Shown: positions 37,112 to 45,783, numbered from the stretch's first letter. The stretch: DNA of 64,000 nt from Pseudomonas hormoni (GCF_018502625.1 NZ_CP075566.1:3768001-3832000); one strand, 5' to 3'. Translations and numbers: made by a program. The notes: generated by a model not told the origin, from the letters alone.

Positions 37112-39073
37112 ATGCCCGGACTCAGCAAAATCCTGATCGCCAACCGCGGTGAAATCGCCTGCCGAATCCAGCGCACCGCCCAGGCCCTGGGCTACCGCAC
37201 CGTCGCCGTATTCAGCGACGCAGATGCCGACGCGCTCCATGTACAGATCGCCGACGAAGCCATCAACATTGGCCCGGCCCCGGTGCAGCAATCCTATCTG
37301 AACATCCCGGCCATCCTCGATGCCGCCCGCCGCACCGGCGCCGACGCGATCCACCCTGGCTACGGTTTCCTCTCGGAAAACGCCGGGTTCGCCCGCGCCT
37401 GCCGCGACGCTGGCATGACCTTCATCGGCCCCAGCCCCGAAGCCATCGAACTGATGGGCAGCAAGCGCCTGTCGAAACTCGCCATGCTCGACGCCGGTGT
37501 GCCGTGTATCAAAGGCTATCAGGGCGCCGAGCAGGATGATGCGACGCTGAGCCGCGAAGCCGAACGCATCGGTTTTCCGCTGATGATCAAGGCCAGTGCC
37601 GGCGGTGGCGGACGGGGCATGCGTCTGGTGCACGAGGCCAGTGAGTTGCTGGCGCAGATCCGCACCGCGCGCTCCGAAGCGCTGCATGGATTTGGCAGCG
37701 ATGAGCTGATCCTCGAACAAGCGTTGATCGACCCGCGTCACGTCGAGGTTCAACTGTTCGGCGACCAACAGGGCAACCTGATCTACCTCGGCGAGCGCGA
37801 CTGTTCGATCCAGCGCCGCCACCAGAAAGTCATCGAGGAAGCGCCCTGCCCGATCATGACGGCCGAACTGCGTCAGGCCATGGGCGAAGCAGCGCTCAAG
37901 GCCGGTCGTGCGGTGAACTACGTCGGCGCTGGCACCGTGGAATTTCTGCTGGATGCGCGCGGGCAGTTTTACTTTCTGGAAATGAATACCCGGTTGCAGG
38001 TGGAACACCCGGTCACAGAACTGATCACGGGCCTGGATCTGGTGGCCTGGCAACTGCACGTCGCCGAAGGGCTGCCGTTGCCGTTGCGCCAGGATCAGGT
38101 GCAACTCACCGGCCATGCCATGGAAGTGCGCCTGTATGCCGAAGACCCGACCCAAACGTTTCTGCCACAAACCGGGCGGATCGCAGCCTGGGAACCGGCA
38201 TCTCAGGGCGGCGTACGAGTCGATCATGGCCTGACCGAGGGGCAGCAGGTCAGCCCGTTCTACGACCCGCTGCTGGGCAAGATCATCGCCCACGGCGCCA
38301 CCCGTGAAGAAGCCCGGCGCAAGTTGCTGCGGGCGGTGCAAGACAGCGTGCTGCTCGGTCTCGCCAGTAATCAGCGCCTGCTTGCCAGACTGCTGGAACA
38401 TCCGCAATTCATCAGTGGCGAGTTCAGCACCGGGTTCATCCCGAGGTATTTCGCCGACCATCCCTGCCTGCATCCTTATGTACCCAGCGCCGAAGAACTG
38501 GCGATTGCTGCTGCGCTGTTCTATCAGGCTTCAGCCCAGGCTCATCCCGCCGTGCTGGCCGGTTGGCGCAATAACGCCAGTGTGCCGCTGCACTATCGCA
38601 TCGGCCTGGAGGATCAGGATTGGCCGGTGCAATTGAACGCGGTACCGGGCGAACCGTACCGGGTTGAAGCCGCCGGACAGGCGTTCGAACTGAGCGTCAT
38701 CCAGTGCGACGGACGCTGGGCCACCCTGGAAATCGATGGCATCCGCCGGCGTCATGCCTACCGTCTCGACGCCGGGCAACTCTGGCTCTTCACCCGTCCC
38801 GGAAGTCTGCGGCTGATGGATTGCACACAAGCGCTGGTCAGCAGCGCGGCCAGCGCCAGCTCCGGCACGCTCAAGGCGCCAATGGACGGCGCCATCGTCG
38901 ATGTGCTGGTCACTGAAGGCAGCCCGGTCAGCAAAGGGCAGCTGCTGGTGGTGCTGGAAGCCATGAAAATGGAACATCCGCTGAAATCAGGCATCGACGG
39001 CGTGCTCAAACGCTTGCAGGTCAGGGTCGGTGACCAGGTGAAAAATCGTCAGATTTTGTTGGAGGTCGAATAA
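37112..39073 (+). CDS. atuF: geranyl-CoA carboxylase alpha subunit AtuF (biotin carboxylase plus carrier)
   Basis: A 653-residue subunit that carboxylates its own biotin with ATP and bicarbonate and hands the carboxyl group to AtuC. The biotin carboxylase domain occupies about residues 1-450: ILIANRGEIACRI, HPGYGFLSEN, KASAGGGGRGMR, ERDCSIQRRHQKVIEEAP, EMNTRLQVEHPVTE. A linker domain that contacts the beta subunit follows. The C-terminal carrier domain (about 580-653) has the biotinyl lysine in VLEAMKMEHPL. The ribosome site before ATG 37112 is poor, and the gene is set 119 bp apart from atuE by a REPIN. No atuG or atuH follows. Confidence 0.93.
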   Translation: MPGLSKILIANRGEIACRIQRTAQALGYRTVAVFSDADADALHVQIADEAINIGPAPVQQSYLNIPAILDAARRTGADAIHPGYGFLSENAGFARACRDAGMTFIGPSPEAIELMGSKRLSKLAMLDAGVPCIKGYQGAEQDDATLSREAERIGFPLMIKASAGGGGRGMRLVHEASELLAQIRTARSEALHGFGSDELILEQALIDPRHVEVQLFGDQQGNLIYLGERDCSIQRRHQKVIEEAPCPIMTAELRQAMGEAALKAGRAVNYVGAGTVEFLLDARGQFYFLEMNTRLQVEHPVTELITGLDLVAWQLHVAEGLPLPLRQDQVQLTGHAMEVRLYAEDPTQTFLPQTGRIAAWEPASQGGVRVDHGLTEGQQVSPFYDPLLGKIIAHGATREEARRKLLRAVQDSVLLGLASNQRLLARLLEHPQFISGEFSTGFIPRYFADHPCLHPYVPSAEELAIAAALFYQASAQAHPAVLAGWRNNASVPLHYRIGLEDQDWPVQLNAVPGEPYRVEAAGQAFELSVIQCDGRWATLEIDGIRRRHAYRLDAGQLWLFTRPGSLRLMDCTQALVSSAASASSGTLKAPMDGAIVDVLVTEGSPVSKGQLLVVLEAMKMEHPLKSGIDGVLKRLQVRVGDQVKNRQILLEVE

Positions 39074-39144
39074 GCCGCTAGGCGGATCCGCCGGGTTTGG
39101 CTACGCTCAAGCCCTATCAGGATGCGGATACCAGGAACCCTGCA

Positions 39145-39687
39145 ATGCCTCACTGGCTGGTCATTGATCTGGAAGCCACCACCGATGAAGGGGGTTGGCC
39201 GGTTACGGAAATGGAAATCATCGAAATCGGTGCCACGCTGGTGGACCGCCAGGGTCGGGAGCTGGATCATTTCCAGCGTTTCGTGCGCCCGTTGCGCCGG
39301 CCCCTGCTCACGCCGTTTTGCCGAGAGCTGACCCGCATCACCCAGGCCAATATCGACAGCGCACAGCCGCTGACCGAGGTCTGGCCAGCCTTTGAACGCT
39401 GGCTCGGCCAACATCATTCGCGGCTGGAAGGCTGGGCGAGTTGGGGTGATTACGATCGCAAGCAACTGCTGCAGGAATGGCAGAAGCTGCAACTCGACAG
39501 CGAACTGAGCCGCGTGCCGCACATGAACCTCAAACAGCGCTTTGCCAAGGCCCGACGCCTGGAACGTCCACTGGGGCTCAACGGCGCGCTGCAACTGGCG
39601 GGCATGCAGTTCACCGGCCAGCAGCACCGGGCGCTGGAGGATGCGCGCAATACAGCGCGTCTGTTACCGCTGATTCTGCCCCTCTAG
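39145..39687 (+). CDS. DEDDh-type 3'-5' exonuclease domain protein
   Basis: A 180-residue protein consisting of one RNase T/DnaQ-like exonuclease fold. VIDLEATTDEGG carries the first Asp-Glu pair. EMEIIEIGATLVD, FCRELTRITQANID, WGDYDRKQL and HRALEDARNTARLLPLI (the His...Asp motif) complete the DEDDh set. The closest familiar relatives are the KapD/ERI1-like exonucleases. Whether it acts on RNA or DNA cannot be told. ATG 39145 follows AGGA by 9 bp; 16 further in-frame codons upstream lack a ribosome site. It lies 71 bp after atuF with no terminator seen between them. Confidence 0.85.
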   Translation: MPHWLVIDLEATTDEGGWPVTEMEIIEIGATLVDRQGRELDHFQRFVRPLRRPLLTPFCRELTRITQANIDSAQPLTEVWPAFERWLGQHHSRLEGWASWGDYDRKQLLQEWQKLQLDSELSRVPHMNLKQRFAKARRLERPLGLNGALQLAGMQFTGQQHRALEDARNTARLLPLILPL

Positions 39688-39756
39688 AGAGGTGACGTCG
39701 CCGAGGGCCTTGTGCATACTGGCCGGCCCTTTTTAGCCCTTTTCGAGGAATCGCCC

Positions 39757-40041
39757 ATGTTTAAAGTCAACGAGTACTTCGACGGCACCGTCAAGTCGAT
39801 CGCCTTTGGCACTGCTGAAGGTCCGGCGACCATCGGCGTCATGGCTCCGGGCGAGTACGAATTCGGCACCAGCCAGCGTGAAATCATGCACGTGGTGACC
39901 GGCGCCCTGACCGTGAAACTGCCAGACAGCACCGACTGGGAAACCTTCGCCGCCGGCAGCCAGTTCAACGTGCCAGCCAACAGCAAGTTCCAGCTGAAAG
40001 TGACCGTCGACACCGCTTACCTGTGCGAATACCGCGGCTAA
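39757..40041 (+). CDS. ppnP: pyrimidine/purine nucleoside phosphorylase PpnP
   Basis: A 94-residue cupin-like protein of the YaiE/DUF1255 family: [52 protein letters not shown] and [16 protein letters not shown]...YLCEY. E. coli PpnP phosphorolyses many nucleosides to the base and ribose-1-phosphate. Length and motif order match the family throughout. The ATG at 39757 follows CGAGGA by 6-10 bp. A strong terminator lies 24 bp after the stop. Confidence 0.93.
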   Translation: MFKVNEYFDGTVKSIAFGTAEGPATIGVMAPGEYEFGTSQREIMHVVTGALTVKLPDSTDWETFAAGSQFNVPANSKFQLKVTVDTAYLCEYRG

Positions 40042-40063
40042 TTCCCCCGTTTTTTTCACAGTA

Positions 40064-40100
40064 CAAAAAAATGCCCGTGTCCTTGGACACGGGCATTTTT
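40064..40100. terminator. bidirectional rho-independent terminator
   Basis: A 14-bp stem (AAATGCCCGTGTCC / GGACACGGGCATTT) has a 2-nt loop with an A-run on one side and a T-run on the other. It serves the convergent ppnP and MOSC genes. Confidence 0.93.
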
Positions 40101-40113
40101 CATTCAGGGTCGT

Positions 40114-40920
40114 TTATTCCAGCACCGTGACCGGCATGCCGACTTCGAGTCGGCCATTGCCATCGTTGACCAGATTCTGGCCGAACATCGCGCCCTCTTC
40201 CTGAGCCCGGTATTTCTGCAAGGTTGCGAGCGGTTCACGATCATCGCTGCGCACCCCGGTTTGCGGATCGATGGTGGTCAGGATGCAGCGTGAACACGGC
40301 TTGACCACGCGGAACTCGACATCGCCGATGCGGATACGCTTCCAGCCATCCTCGGCGTACGCCTCACTGCCCTCGATGACCAGATTCGGTCGAAAGCGCA
40401 GCATTTCCAGCGTCTGGCCGACTTTCTGCGACAAGTCCTCCAAAGAGGCCTGCCCGATCAGCAACAACGGGAAGCCATCGGCGAAGGCCACCTGATCGTC
40501 GTCCTTGCCGTAGCCCGCCTGAGTGATGCGCGCGCGATCAAGAGGAATTTGCACCAGTCGAGTCGGCTTGCCGATGAATTCGCTGACCCAGGCGCCCGCC
40601 TCATCACCGGCATCGGGCACACGCAAACTGTCTTTGAAAATGGTGACGCCGCGCAGTTCCGCGTCGCTGGCCGGCAAGGCAATATCGATCGCCGAACGCC
40701 CGGGGACACTGAGGGTCAGGCCACCTTCAGCATTCCATAACGCCGACAACTGGCTCATCTGTCCGACGACACGCTGGGTCAGGAAGCGCCCGCTGGCCTC
40801 GTCCACCAGCATCCAGCGTCGATCCCCGTCCAGCCCCAGTTTGTCGAGGCCGACCTGTTGCAGGGACTCTGCCTTGCAGGATTTCAACGGAAAACGATAA
40901 AGCGCGCTCAGACGCAGCAT
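40114..40920 (-). CDS. MOSC-domain protein (YcbX-like)
   Basis: A 268-residue protein. The MOSC beta-barrel N-terminal domain (about 1-120: LSALYRFPLKSCKAES, LGLDGDRRWMLVD) precedes the MOSC domain (about 130-265). The conserved cysteine lies in VVKPCSRCILTTIDPQTG. Members such as E. coli YcbX and mammalian mARC bind molybdenum cofactor and reduce N-hydroxylated compounds. YcbX also carries a C-terminal ferredoxin domain, which this protein lacks. Molybdenum cofactor genes lie 6 kb away. ATG 40920 follows GGGAG by 8 bp. Confidence 0.88.
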   Translation of the reverse strand: MLRLSALYRFPLKSCKAESLQQVGLDKLGLDGDRRWMLVDEASGRFLTQRVVGQMSQLSALWNAEGGLTLSVPGRSAIDIALPASDAELRGVTIFKDSLRVPDAGDEAGAWVSEFIGKPTRLVQIPLDRARITQAGYGKDDDQVAFADGFPLLLIGQASLEDLSQKVGQTLEMLRFRPNLVIEGSEAYAEDGWKRIRIGDVEFRVVKPCSRCILTTIDPQTGVRSDDREPLATLQKYRAQEEGAMFGQNLVNDGNGRLEVGMPVTVLE

Positions 40921-41005
40921 GTCCAGCTCCCTGGTGGGCAAAAAACGCCACCCTATACGAGCTTGATCGCCGAATCAAAGATTGAGAATTGAATATTGCA
41001 TACCT

Positions 41006-41095
41006 TGTGGGAGCGGGCTTGCTCGCGAAAGCGGTGGAACAGTCGACATAAATGTTGAATGTAAAACCGCCTTCGCGAGCAAGCCCGCTCCCACA
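41006..41095. repeat. REPIN between MOSC gene and cheV
   Basis: The 24-bp perfect arms at 41006-41029 and 41072-41095 (TGTGGGAGCGGGCTTGCTCG...) enclose a 42-bp loop. It lies 31 bp beyond the cheV stop. Confidence 0.92.
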
Positions 41096-41125
41096 GTTTG
41101 ACCGTGGGCAGCCTTTGAATCGTGG

Positions 41126-42061
41126 TCAGGCAGGCACTTCGTCGAGCATCAGGCGCTGGCGCACCACGTCGACCAGTTTGTCCGGCTGGAATTTGGAGAG
41201 GAAGTTGTCGCAGCCAACCTTCTTCACCATCGAATCGTTGAAGCTGCCGGACAGCGAGGTGTGCAGCACCACGTAAAGTCCGCGCAGACGCGGATCGTTA
41301 CGGATCTCGGTGGTCAGGCGATAGCCGTCCATTTCCGGCATTTCTGCGTCGGTGAAGACCATCAGCAGTTTGTCGGTCATGTTCACGCCGGTATCGGCCC
41401 AGCCCTTAAGCATGTTCAGCGCTTTCAGGCCGTCGCTGGCGATGTGCATCTTCACGCCCAACTGGCCGAGGGTGTCGCGCAATTGCGAGAGCGCCACGTT
41501 GGAGTCGTCCACCAGCAGCACTTCGCGGCCACGGGCGCGTTCCAGGACCGGATCGTCGAGCTTGTCGCGGGACACCTTGGCGTTGTACGGGACGATTTCG
41601 GCGAGGACTTTCTCGACGTCAATGATTTCCACCAGTTGATCATCGACCTTGCTGATGGCAGTCAGGTAATGCTGACGGCCGGCGCTGGTCGGTGGTGGCA
41701 GAATGGCTTCCCAGTTCATGTTGACGATGCGGTCCACGCCGCCGACCAGGAACGCCTGCACCGAGCGGTTGTACTCGGTGACGATGATCGTACTGGTCGG
41801 GCTTGGCACCAGCGGACGCATGCCGATGGCCTGAGACAGGTCAATCACCGGAAGCGTCTGGCCACGCAGGTTGACTACACCGCAGACAAACGGATGGCGC
41901 TGGGGCATCAGGGTCAGCTTCGGCAGCTGCAACACTTCCTGCACCTTGAAAACGTTGATCGCGAACAATTGCCGCCCAGCCAGCCGGAACATGAGAATTT
42001 CCAGGCGATTCTCACCCACCAGTTGCGTGCGTTGGTCTACCGTGTCGAGAATGCCGGCCAT
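41126..42061 (-). CDS. cheV: chemotaxis coupling protein CheV
   Basis: A 311-residue protein with an N-terminal CheW domain (about 15-160: EILMFRLAGRQLFAINVFKVQEVL, FVCGVVNLRGQTLPVIDL) and a C-terminal receiver domain (about 180-305: VLLVDDSNVA, phospho-acceptor in MVFTDAEMPEMDGY, conserved lysine in FLSKF). CheV couples chemoreceptors to CheA, and phosphorylation tunes adaptation. It acts in the cytoplasm at receptor arrays. ATG 42061 follows AGGAG by 7 bp. The frame's earlier start is 11 codons upstream without a site. The gene is alone on its strand, with a 460-bp spacer upstream. Confidence 0.93.
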   Translation of the reverse strand: MAGILDTVDQRTQLVGENRLEILMFRLAGRQLFAINVFKVQEVLQLPKLTLMPQRHPFVCGVVNLRGQTLPVIDLSQAIGMRPLVPSPTSTIIVTEYNRSVQAFLVGGVDRIVNMNWEAILPPPTSAGRQHYLTAISKVDDQLVEIIDVEKVLAEIVPYNAKVSRDKLDDPVLERARGREVLLVDDSNVALSQLRDTLGQLGVKMHIASDGLKALNMLKGWADTGVNMTDKLLMVFTDAEMPEMDGYRLTTEIRNDPRLRGLYVVLHTSLSGSFNDSMVKKVGCDNFLSKFQPDKLVDVVRQRLMLDEVPA

Positions 42062-42523
42062 CAATGACTCCTGAGCTTGTTCGGATGAATTCACTAAAGA
42101 AGGTTATCGGCTGTTTTTGCCGGACCTTGACCCCCATACAAAATGCCATGCCCAGGCATTGATGTCACATTAACATCATGCTTTACTGGCCACCTCAATT
42201 CATCTGCTTCAATCCCTGCGGCGCGACAACGGCTCGCACGTTAGGTTCCCCTGTGTAAGGGATTCCCCTAGTAACAATCAGGCCCAACCTGATATTCGCA
42301 ATATCCAATAGCCATTAATGTGACGCCATTCTCATTGCATGAACGGAGTCAGGCTTTTGTGTGCGATCGCAGGTCAGTGGCCATCCACCCTATCGAATTC
42401 TCCCGCCTGCTTCCGTGCCGGCCGGAGCGCGATCTCACAACGGCACTGCAACGCCGGGTCCCTGATGGTCCTGGCAGACACACACGACATTCCCTCATTT
42501 GACATGACGTTGTGGAGATAAGC
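42062..42523. other. intergenic region between divergent cheV and Hpt-like gene
   Basis: This 462-bp spacer must hold two promoters. The only structured element I see is the imperfect palindrome TAAGGGATTCCCCTA at 42256-42270. No REP, terminator or RNA gene was recognised. Confidence 0.55.
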
Positions 42524-42991
42524 ATGCCGAACCGTAAAGAGTGGGCCCAGCGGCTCCCGGTGTTTCTGGTCGAGGCTGAAACGCTCCTGGCCAAGTCCGA
42601 GGAATGCCTGAGTCATTTGCAACTGATCAGCAATGACAAGGACGCCATCGACTGCATGATGAGCACCCTCCTCAAACTGGCCAGCAAGGCTGACGCCTTG
42701 GCTTTGGTCGCGGTTTCGGACTTTTCTCTGCATATTCATGGCCTGCTGAATCATGCCCAGAATCACGTAGACCTGCATGATCAGGCACTGAGCGCGCTGA
42801 AAGACTGTTTCACATTGATGGCGTGGCAACTCGAACTGATCGATCAAAACACCGGCCAGCTCAGCCTGGATGACAGCGAACAGACATCGCTGATCGAGGC
42901 CTTTGCCTTTCAGGTCGGACAAAGCCAGTTTCAGCCGCCCGCTCATTCAAAACCGTTCAGGCTCGTTTCTTTTTCGGAACGCCAGGCTTAA
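42524..42991 (+). CDS. small helical protein resembling an Hpt domain, function unknown
   Basis: A 155-residue soluble protein predicted to be mostly helical. Residues 45-95 (MMSTLLKLASKADALALVAVSD / FSLHIHGLLNHAQNH / ALSALKDCFTLMAWQLELID) follow the helix pattern of CheA-P1/Hpt phosphotransfer domains. The H-x-x-K-G phospho-acceptor motif is absent, with LKLASKADAL in the equivalent place. It could be a degenerate Hpt, a kinase inhibitor or something unrelated. GGAGA lies 6 bp before ATG 42524. It precedes a two-component pair in the same direction but is separated from it by 341 bp, so co-function is only a suggestion. Confidence 0.55.
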   Translation: MPNRKEWAQRLPVFLVEAETLLAKSEECLSHLQLISNDKDAIDCMMSTLLKLASKADALALVAVSDFSLHIHGLLNHAQNHVDLHDQALSALKDCFTLMAWQLELIDQNTGQLSLDDSEQTSLIEAFAFQVGQSQFQPPAHSKPFRLVSFSERQA

Positions 42992-43332
42992 TTTCCCTTA
43001 CAACTATGCGATGGCTCGTATTCTTATTGCCATGAAGCCACTCTTTAACTTGAGCACGCTCATGTCGCAATTGAATACTTCATATCTGTCAACGACAGCT
43101 CAATACAAATAACCCTCTCTTGCCGGCAAACTTTTTCCATTGTGGAACTAACGTCCAGCCCCTTAATTTCCTGACTGTGCGGACATATATACCAAACGCG
43201 ACCAACGGTATCTTAAGTGGTATTATGCCGACCATTAGTTGACGTCAATTAATGGCAGAGTGACTCAGACAGAGACCCGTCAGTCAACATGACCGGTCTG
43301 CCCGCAGCGAACATCCATTGGCTCCATCCGCT
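42992..43332. other. AT-rich intergenic region upstream of the two-component pair
   Basis: A 341-bp spacer with lower GC than its flanks. It contains a 22-bp near-perfect palindrome at 43233-43254 and a GGTAT direct repeat (43207-43211 and 43219-43223, 12-bp period). No gene was recognised. Confidence 0.6.
43233..43254. promoter_or_regulatory. palindromic operator candidate
   Basis: CATTAGTTGACGTCAAT followed by TAATG is a 22-bp palindrome broken only at one symmetric base pair, centred on TTGACGTCAA. It lies 79 bp before the kinase start. Confidence 0.5.
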
Positions 43333-44226
43333 ATGTACGCCAGCCTCAAGTCAATCACCACGTGGCCACCCTCCCGAGAAAACGCGCGCCGGTTCACGCT
43401 GTTGCTGTGTGCCTGCTCGGCGCTCGGCAGTTTGGCGATCTATAGCCTGTCCACCCGCCTGCCTCTCAGTCTGCTGCTGCTCAATATGGCGGCGCTGGCA
43501 TGCGTCCTGGTGCAGCATTGCCTCTCGCGCAAGTCTATAAAGTTCGAACCACAAGAGCTGGCCGACCGATTATTGAAGGTTCAGGAAAACGAACGTCACC
43601 GGCTCAGTCGGGAACTGCATGACGATATCGGCCAGTTACTGACGGCGGCAAAACTTCAAAGTGAATGGCTCAAACGCCGAATGCCCGAAGAGCTGCAAGA
43701 TCAATGCTCGACGCTCTGCGACACGCTGGAAGAAACCCTGACCAAAGTTCGGGATGTATCGGCCATTCTCAATCCCAGGCAGCTGACCAGCCTTGGGCTG
43801 GAAGCCAGTCTGCGTGCGCATTTGCTCAAGACACTGGCTAATACGCAGGTGCACTGGAGCCTGGAGTGCCACTCACGATTGACCGGCATACCGGAAGAAA
43901 TGGCTGTCGCCGCCTTTCGAATCACCCAGGAAGCTGTGACCAATATATTGCGCCATGCCGAAGCGAAAAATCTGTTGGTTCGCCTGCAACGCCAACCTCA
44001 AGGCCTGACGCTGTTGATCAGCGATGACGGCCTGGGTTTCGCGCCGGCGACAGATCCCGGCCGTGAGGGACAACGTGGAATGGCCGGGATGTCGGAACGG
44101 ATCGACCAGTTGGGCGGCACCCTTCACGTGACCAGCGAGCCGGGAAAAGGCACACAAATCGAAGCTCTCTTCCCGTGGGCGCCACGTGCGCTGGAACGGG
44201 CCAGTACGAATAAGGTTATGCATTGA
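43333..44226 (+). CDS. NarL-type sensor histidine kinase (HisKA_3)
   Basis: A 297-residue kinase. Two membrane helices (about 21-35 and 43-64) are joined by a very short loop, so there is no periplasmic sensor domain. The dimerisation/phospho-acceptor region is NERHRLSRELHDDIGQLLTAAKLQSEWL (His near 101). The ATPase domain has FRITQEAVTNILRHAEAKN, ISDDGLGF and GQRGMAGMSERI, typical of the NarX/UhpB/DegS class. ATG 43333 lacks a clear ribosome site. It overlaps the regulator by 4 bp at its end. The signal is unknown; with no external domain it may sense membrane state or act through a partner. Confidence 0.87.
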   Translation: MYASLKSITTWPPSRENARRFTLLLCACSALGSLAIYSLSTRLPLSLLLLNMAALACVLVQHCLSRKSIKFEPQELADRLLKVQENERHRLSRELHDDIGQLLTAAKLQSEWLKRRMPEELQDQCSTLCDTLEETLTKVRDVSAILNPRQLTSLGLEASLRAHLLKTLANTQVHWSLECHSRLTGIPEEMAVAAFRITQEAVTNILRHAEAKNLLVRLQRQPQGLTLLISDDGLGFAPATDPGREGQRGMAGMSERIDQLGGTLHVTSEPGKGTQIEALFPWAPRALERASTNKVMH

Positions 44227-44882
44227 CTTGTAACTTACTATTGGTGGATGACCACTCGCTGATCAGAGCTGGCGTGCGCGCTCTGGTGCTGGATATTCCC
44301 GGCTACGCGGTAATCGGTGAGGCCAATGACGGCTCGCAGTTGCTCGAGATGGTCGAGCGACTGTCCCCGGACATCGTGCTGCTGGATATTTCCATGAAGG
44401 AAACCGGAGGCCTTGAAGCCTTGCAGCGACTCAAGCGAGTACGCCCGCAAAGCAAGGTGTTGATCCTGTCGATGCACACCGACCCGGCGCTCATCATGCA
44501 GGCACTGGAATCGGGCGCCCACGGCTACCTGCTCAAGGACACAACGGCCACCGAACTCGAACATGCGCTGGATGCCCTGCGCAACAACGAGCGCTACCTG
44601 AGCCCGGCCATTGCCCATACCGTCATCAACCAGGCGCTGACCCGAAACCAGAAGTACCAGCCGGAACCCGCCGACTCGCACAACCTGACGGCGCGTCAGC
44701 TGGAAATCCTGCGGCTGATCGTTCGCGGAAAATCCACCCGGGAAATCGCCAACGGCCTGGGCCTGAGCATCAAGACGGTTGAGACCCATCGCTCGCAGAT
44801 CATGAAGCGCTTGCAGATCTACGATGTGGCGGGCCTGGTCCTGTTCGCCGTGCGTGAGCAAATCATCAGCCTGGACGATTGA
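44223..44882 (+). CDS. LuxR/NarL-family response regulator
   Basis: A 219-residue regulator. The receiver domain (about 1-118) has LLLVDDHSLIRAG, phospho-acceptor in DIVLLDISMKETGG and GYLLKDTT. The LuxR helix-turn-helix (about 150-215) has LTARQLEILRLIVRGKSTREIANGLGLSIKTVETHRSQIMKRL. The only start that preserves the first beta strand is TTG 44223, overlapping the kinase stop (TTGA), so it is translated by coupling. Its last 17 bp overlap the end of the convergent lipid-kinase gene. Targets are unknown; the palindrome at 43233-43254 is a candidate. Confidence 0.87.
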   Translation: MTCNLLLVDDHSLIRAGVRALVLDIPGYAVIGEANDGSQLLEMVERLSPDIVLLDISMKETGGLEALQRLKRVRPQSKVLILSMHTDPALIMQALESGAHGYLLKDTTATELEHALDALRNNERYLSPAIAHTVINQALTRNQKYQPEPADSHNLTARQLEILRLIVRGKSTREIANGLGLSIKTVETHRSQIMKRLQIYDVAGLVLFAVREQIISLDD

Positions 44883-45783
44883 TCGCTACAGGAACACCCA
44901 GCAGTGGCGAATGCTCGGGTAAATGTACCCGCAGTGCCGCCGGACGCGCCGAGAAGCGCAGGCTTTCACCTTCCAGCGGTTCGCCATCAAGGTTGATGTA
45001 GAGGCCTTCCGAGACTTTGATCTCGACCCAGGGCAAGCGGGCACGCACAAACATGCTGTCGATACCGAAACCATCGGCGAGCAAGCTTTTCAACGTACCG
45101 ACCACTTCCTGAGGTGCAGGCAGAATGCTGATATCCAGCAGACCGTCGTCTGCCAGTGCGTTCGGGCACAGCACGTGACCGCCGCCCGCCTGTCGACCAT
45201 TGCCGATGCCCAGCGCCAACAGGTCGCCACTCCACTGAAAATCCGGGCCATGCAGCTCACCATAGGCCGCATGCAACTCACTGAAGCGTGACAAACCGGT
45301 GAACAGATAAGCCGCGCCACCCAGCACTTTTTTCAAGTCTTCCGAGGTGTTCGCCGTGACCTGGCTACCGAAGCCGCCCGTGGCCATGTTCAGGAACACC
45401 TGCCCGCCAACCTCGCCCAGATCGATGGCACGCGGTTCAGTGTCCAGAAGATTCAAGGCTTGTGCGGGTTCCAGAGGCACACCGGCGGCGCGGGCGAAAT
45501 CGTTGGCGGTTCCCAATGGCATCAGCACCAGACTGGCCTGGGTCGAACGCGCTGCCATGGCCTCGGCAATATCGCGCAACGTCCCGTCACCACCGCCGGC
45601 GATGAGCTGCGTATAGCCTGCCGTCAGCGCTTCGTCTACCAACCGCTGTGCGTCGCCGGCCTCCCAGGTCACTCGGACCGCCAATTCCCACCCTTGTGCG
45701 CGCCGTTCTTTGACGGCTGCCCGGACTTCCTCGTTGAGCGCTTGCTTGCCGTGCAGAATCAACAGTGCCTTGCGTTCGCCCAT
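44866..45783 (-). CDS. yegS: YegS-type lipid kinase (diacylglycerol-kinase catalytic family)
   Basis: A 305-residue cytoplasmic lipid kinase (E. coli YegS 299). The nucleotide-binding motif is IAGGGDGTLRDIAEAM, followed by LMPLGTANDFARAAGVP, with NMATGGFGSQVT and NALADDGLLDISILPAP later. E. coli YegS phosphorylates phosphatidylglycerol in vitro; the physiological substrate is unsettled. I choose ATG 45783 (MGERKALLILHG) with GGAG 8 bp upstream, rather than starts 5 and 19 codons further out. Its 3' end overlaps that of the convergent response-regulator gene by 17 bp. Confidence 0.9.
   Translation of the reverse strand: MGERKALLILHGKQALNEEVRAAVKERRAQGWELAVRVTWEAGDAQRLVDEALTAGYTQLIAGGGDGTLRDIAEAMAARSTQASLVLMPLGTANDFARAAGVPLEPAQALNLLDTEPRAIDLGEVGGQVFLNMATGGFGSQVTANTSEDLKKVLGGAAYLFTGLSRFSELHAAYGELHGPDFQWSGDLLALGIGNGRQAGGGHVLCPNALADDGLLDISILPAPQEVVGTLKSLLADGFGIDSMFVRARLPWVEIKVSEGLYINLDGEPLEGESLRFSARPAALRVHLPEHSPLLGVPVAINRPG

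Noticed and set aside
33400..39073. Assignment of the carboxylase genes to leucine degradation (liu)
   Set aside because: Gene order atuA-SDR-carboxylase-dehydrogenase-hydratase-carboxylase with a divergent TetR matches atu, not liu, which has a MerR regulator and isovaleryl-CoA dehydrogenase first.
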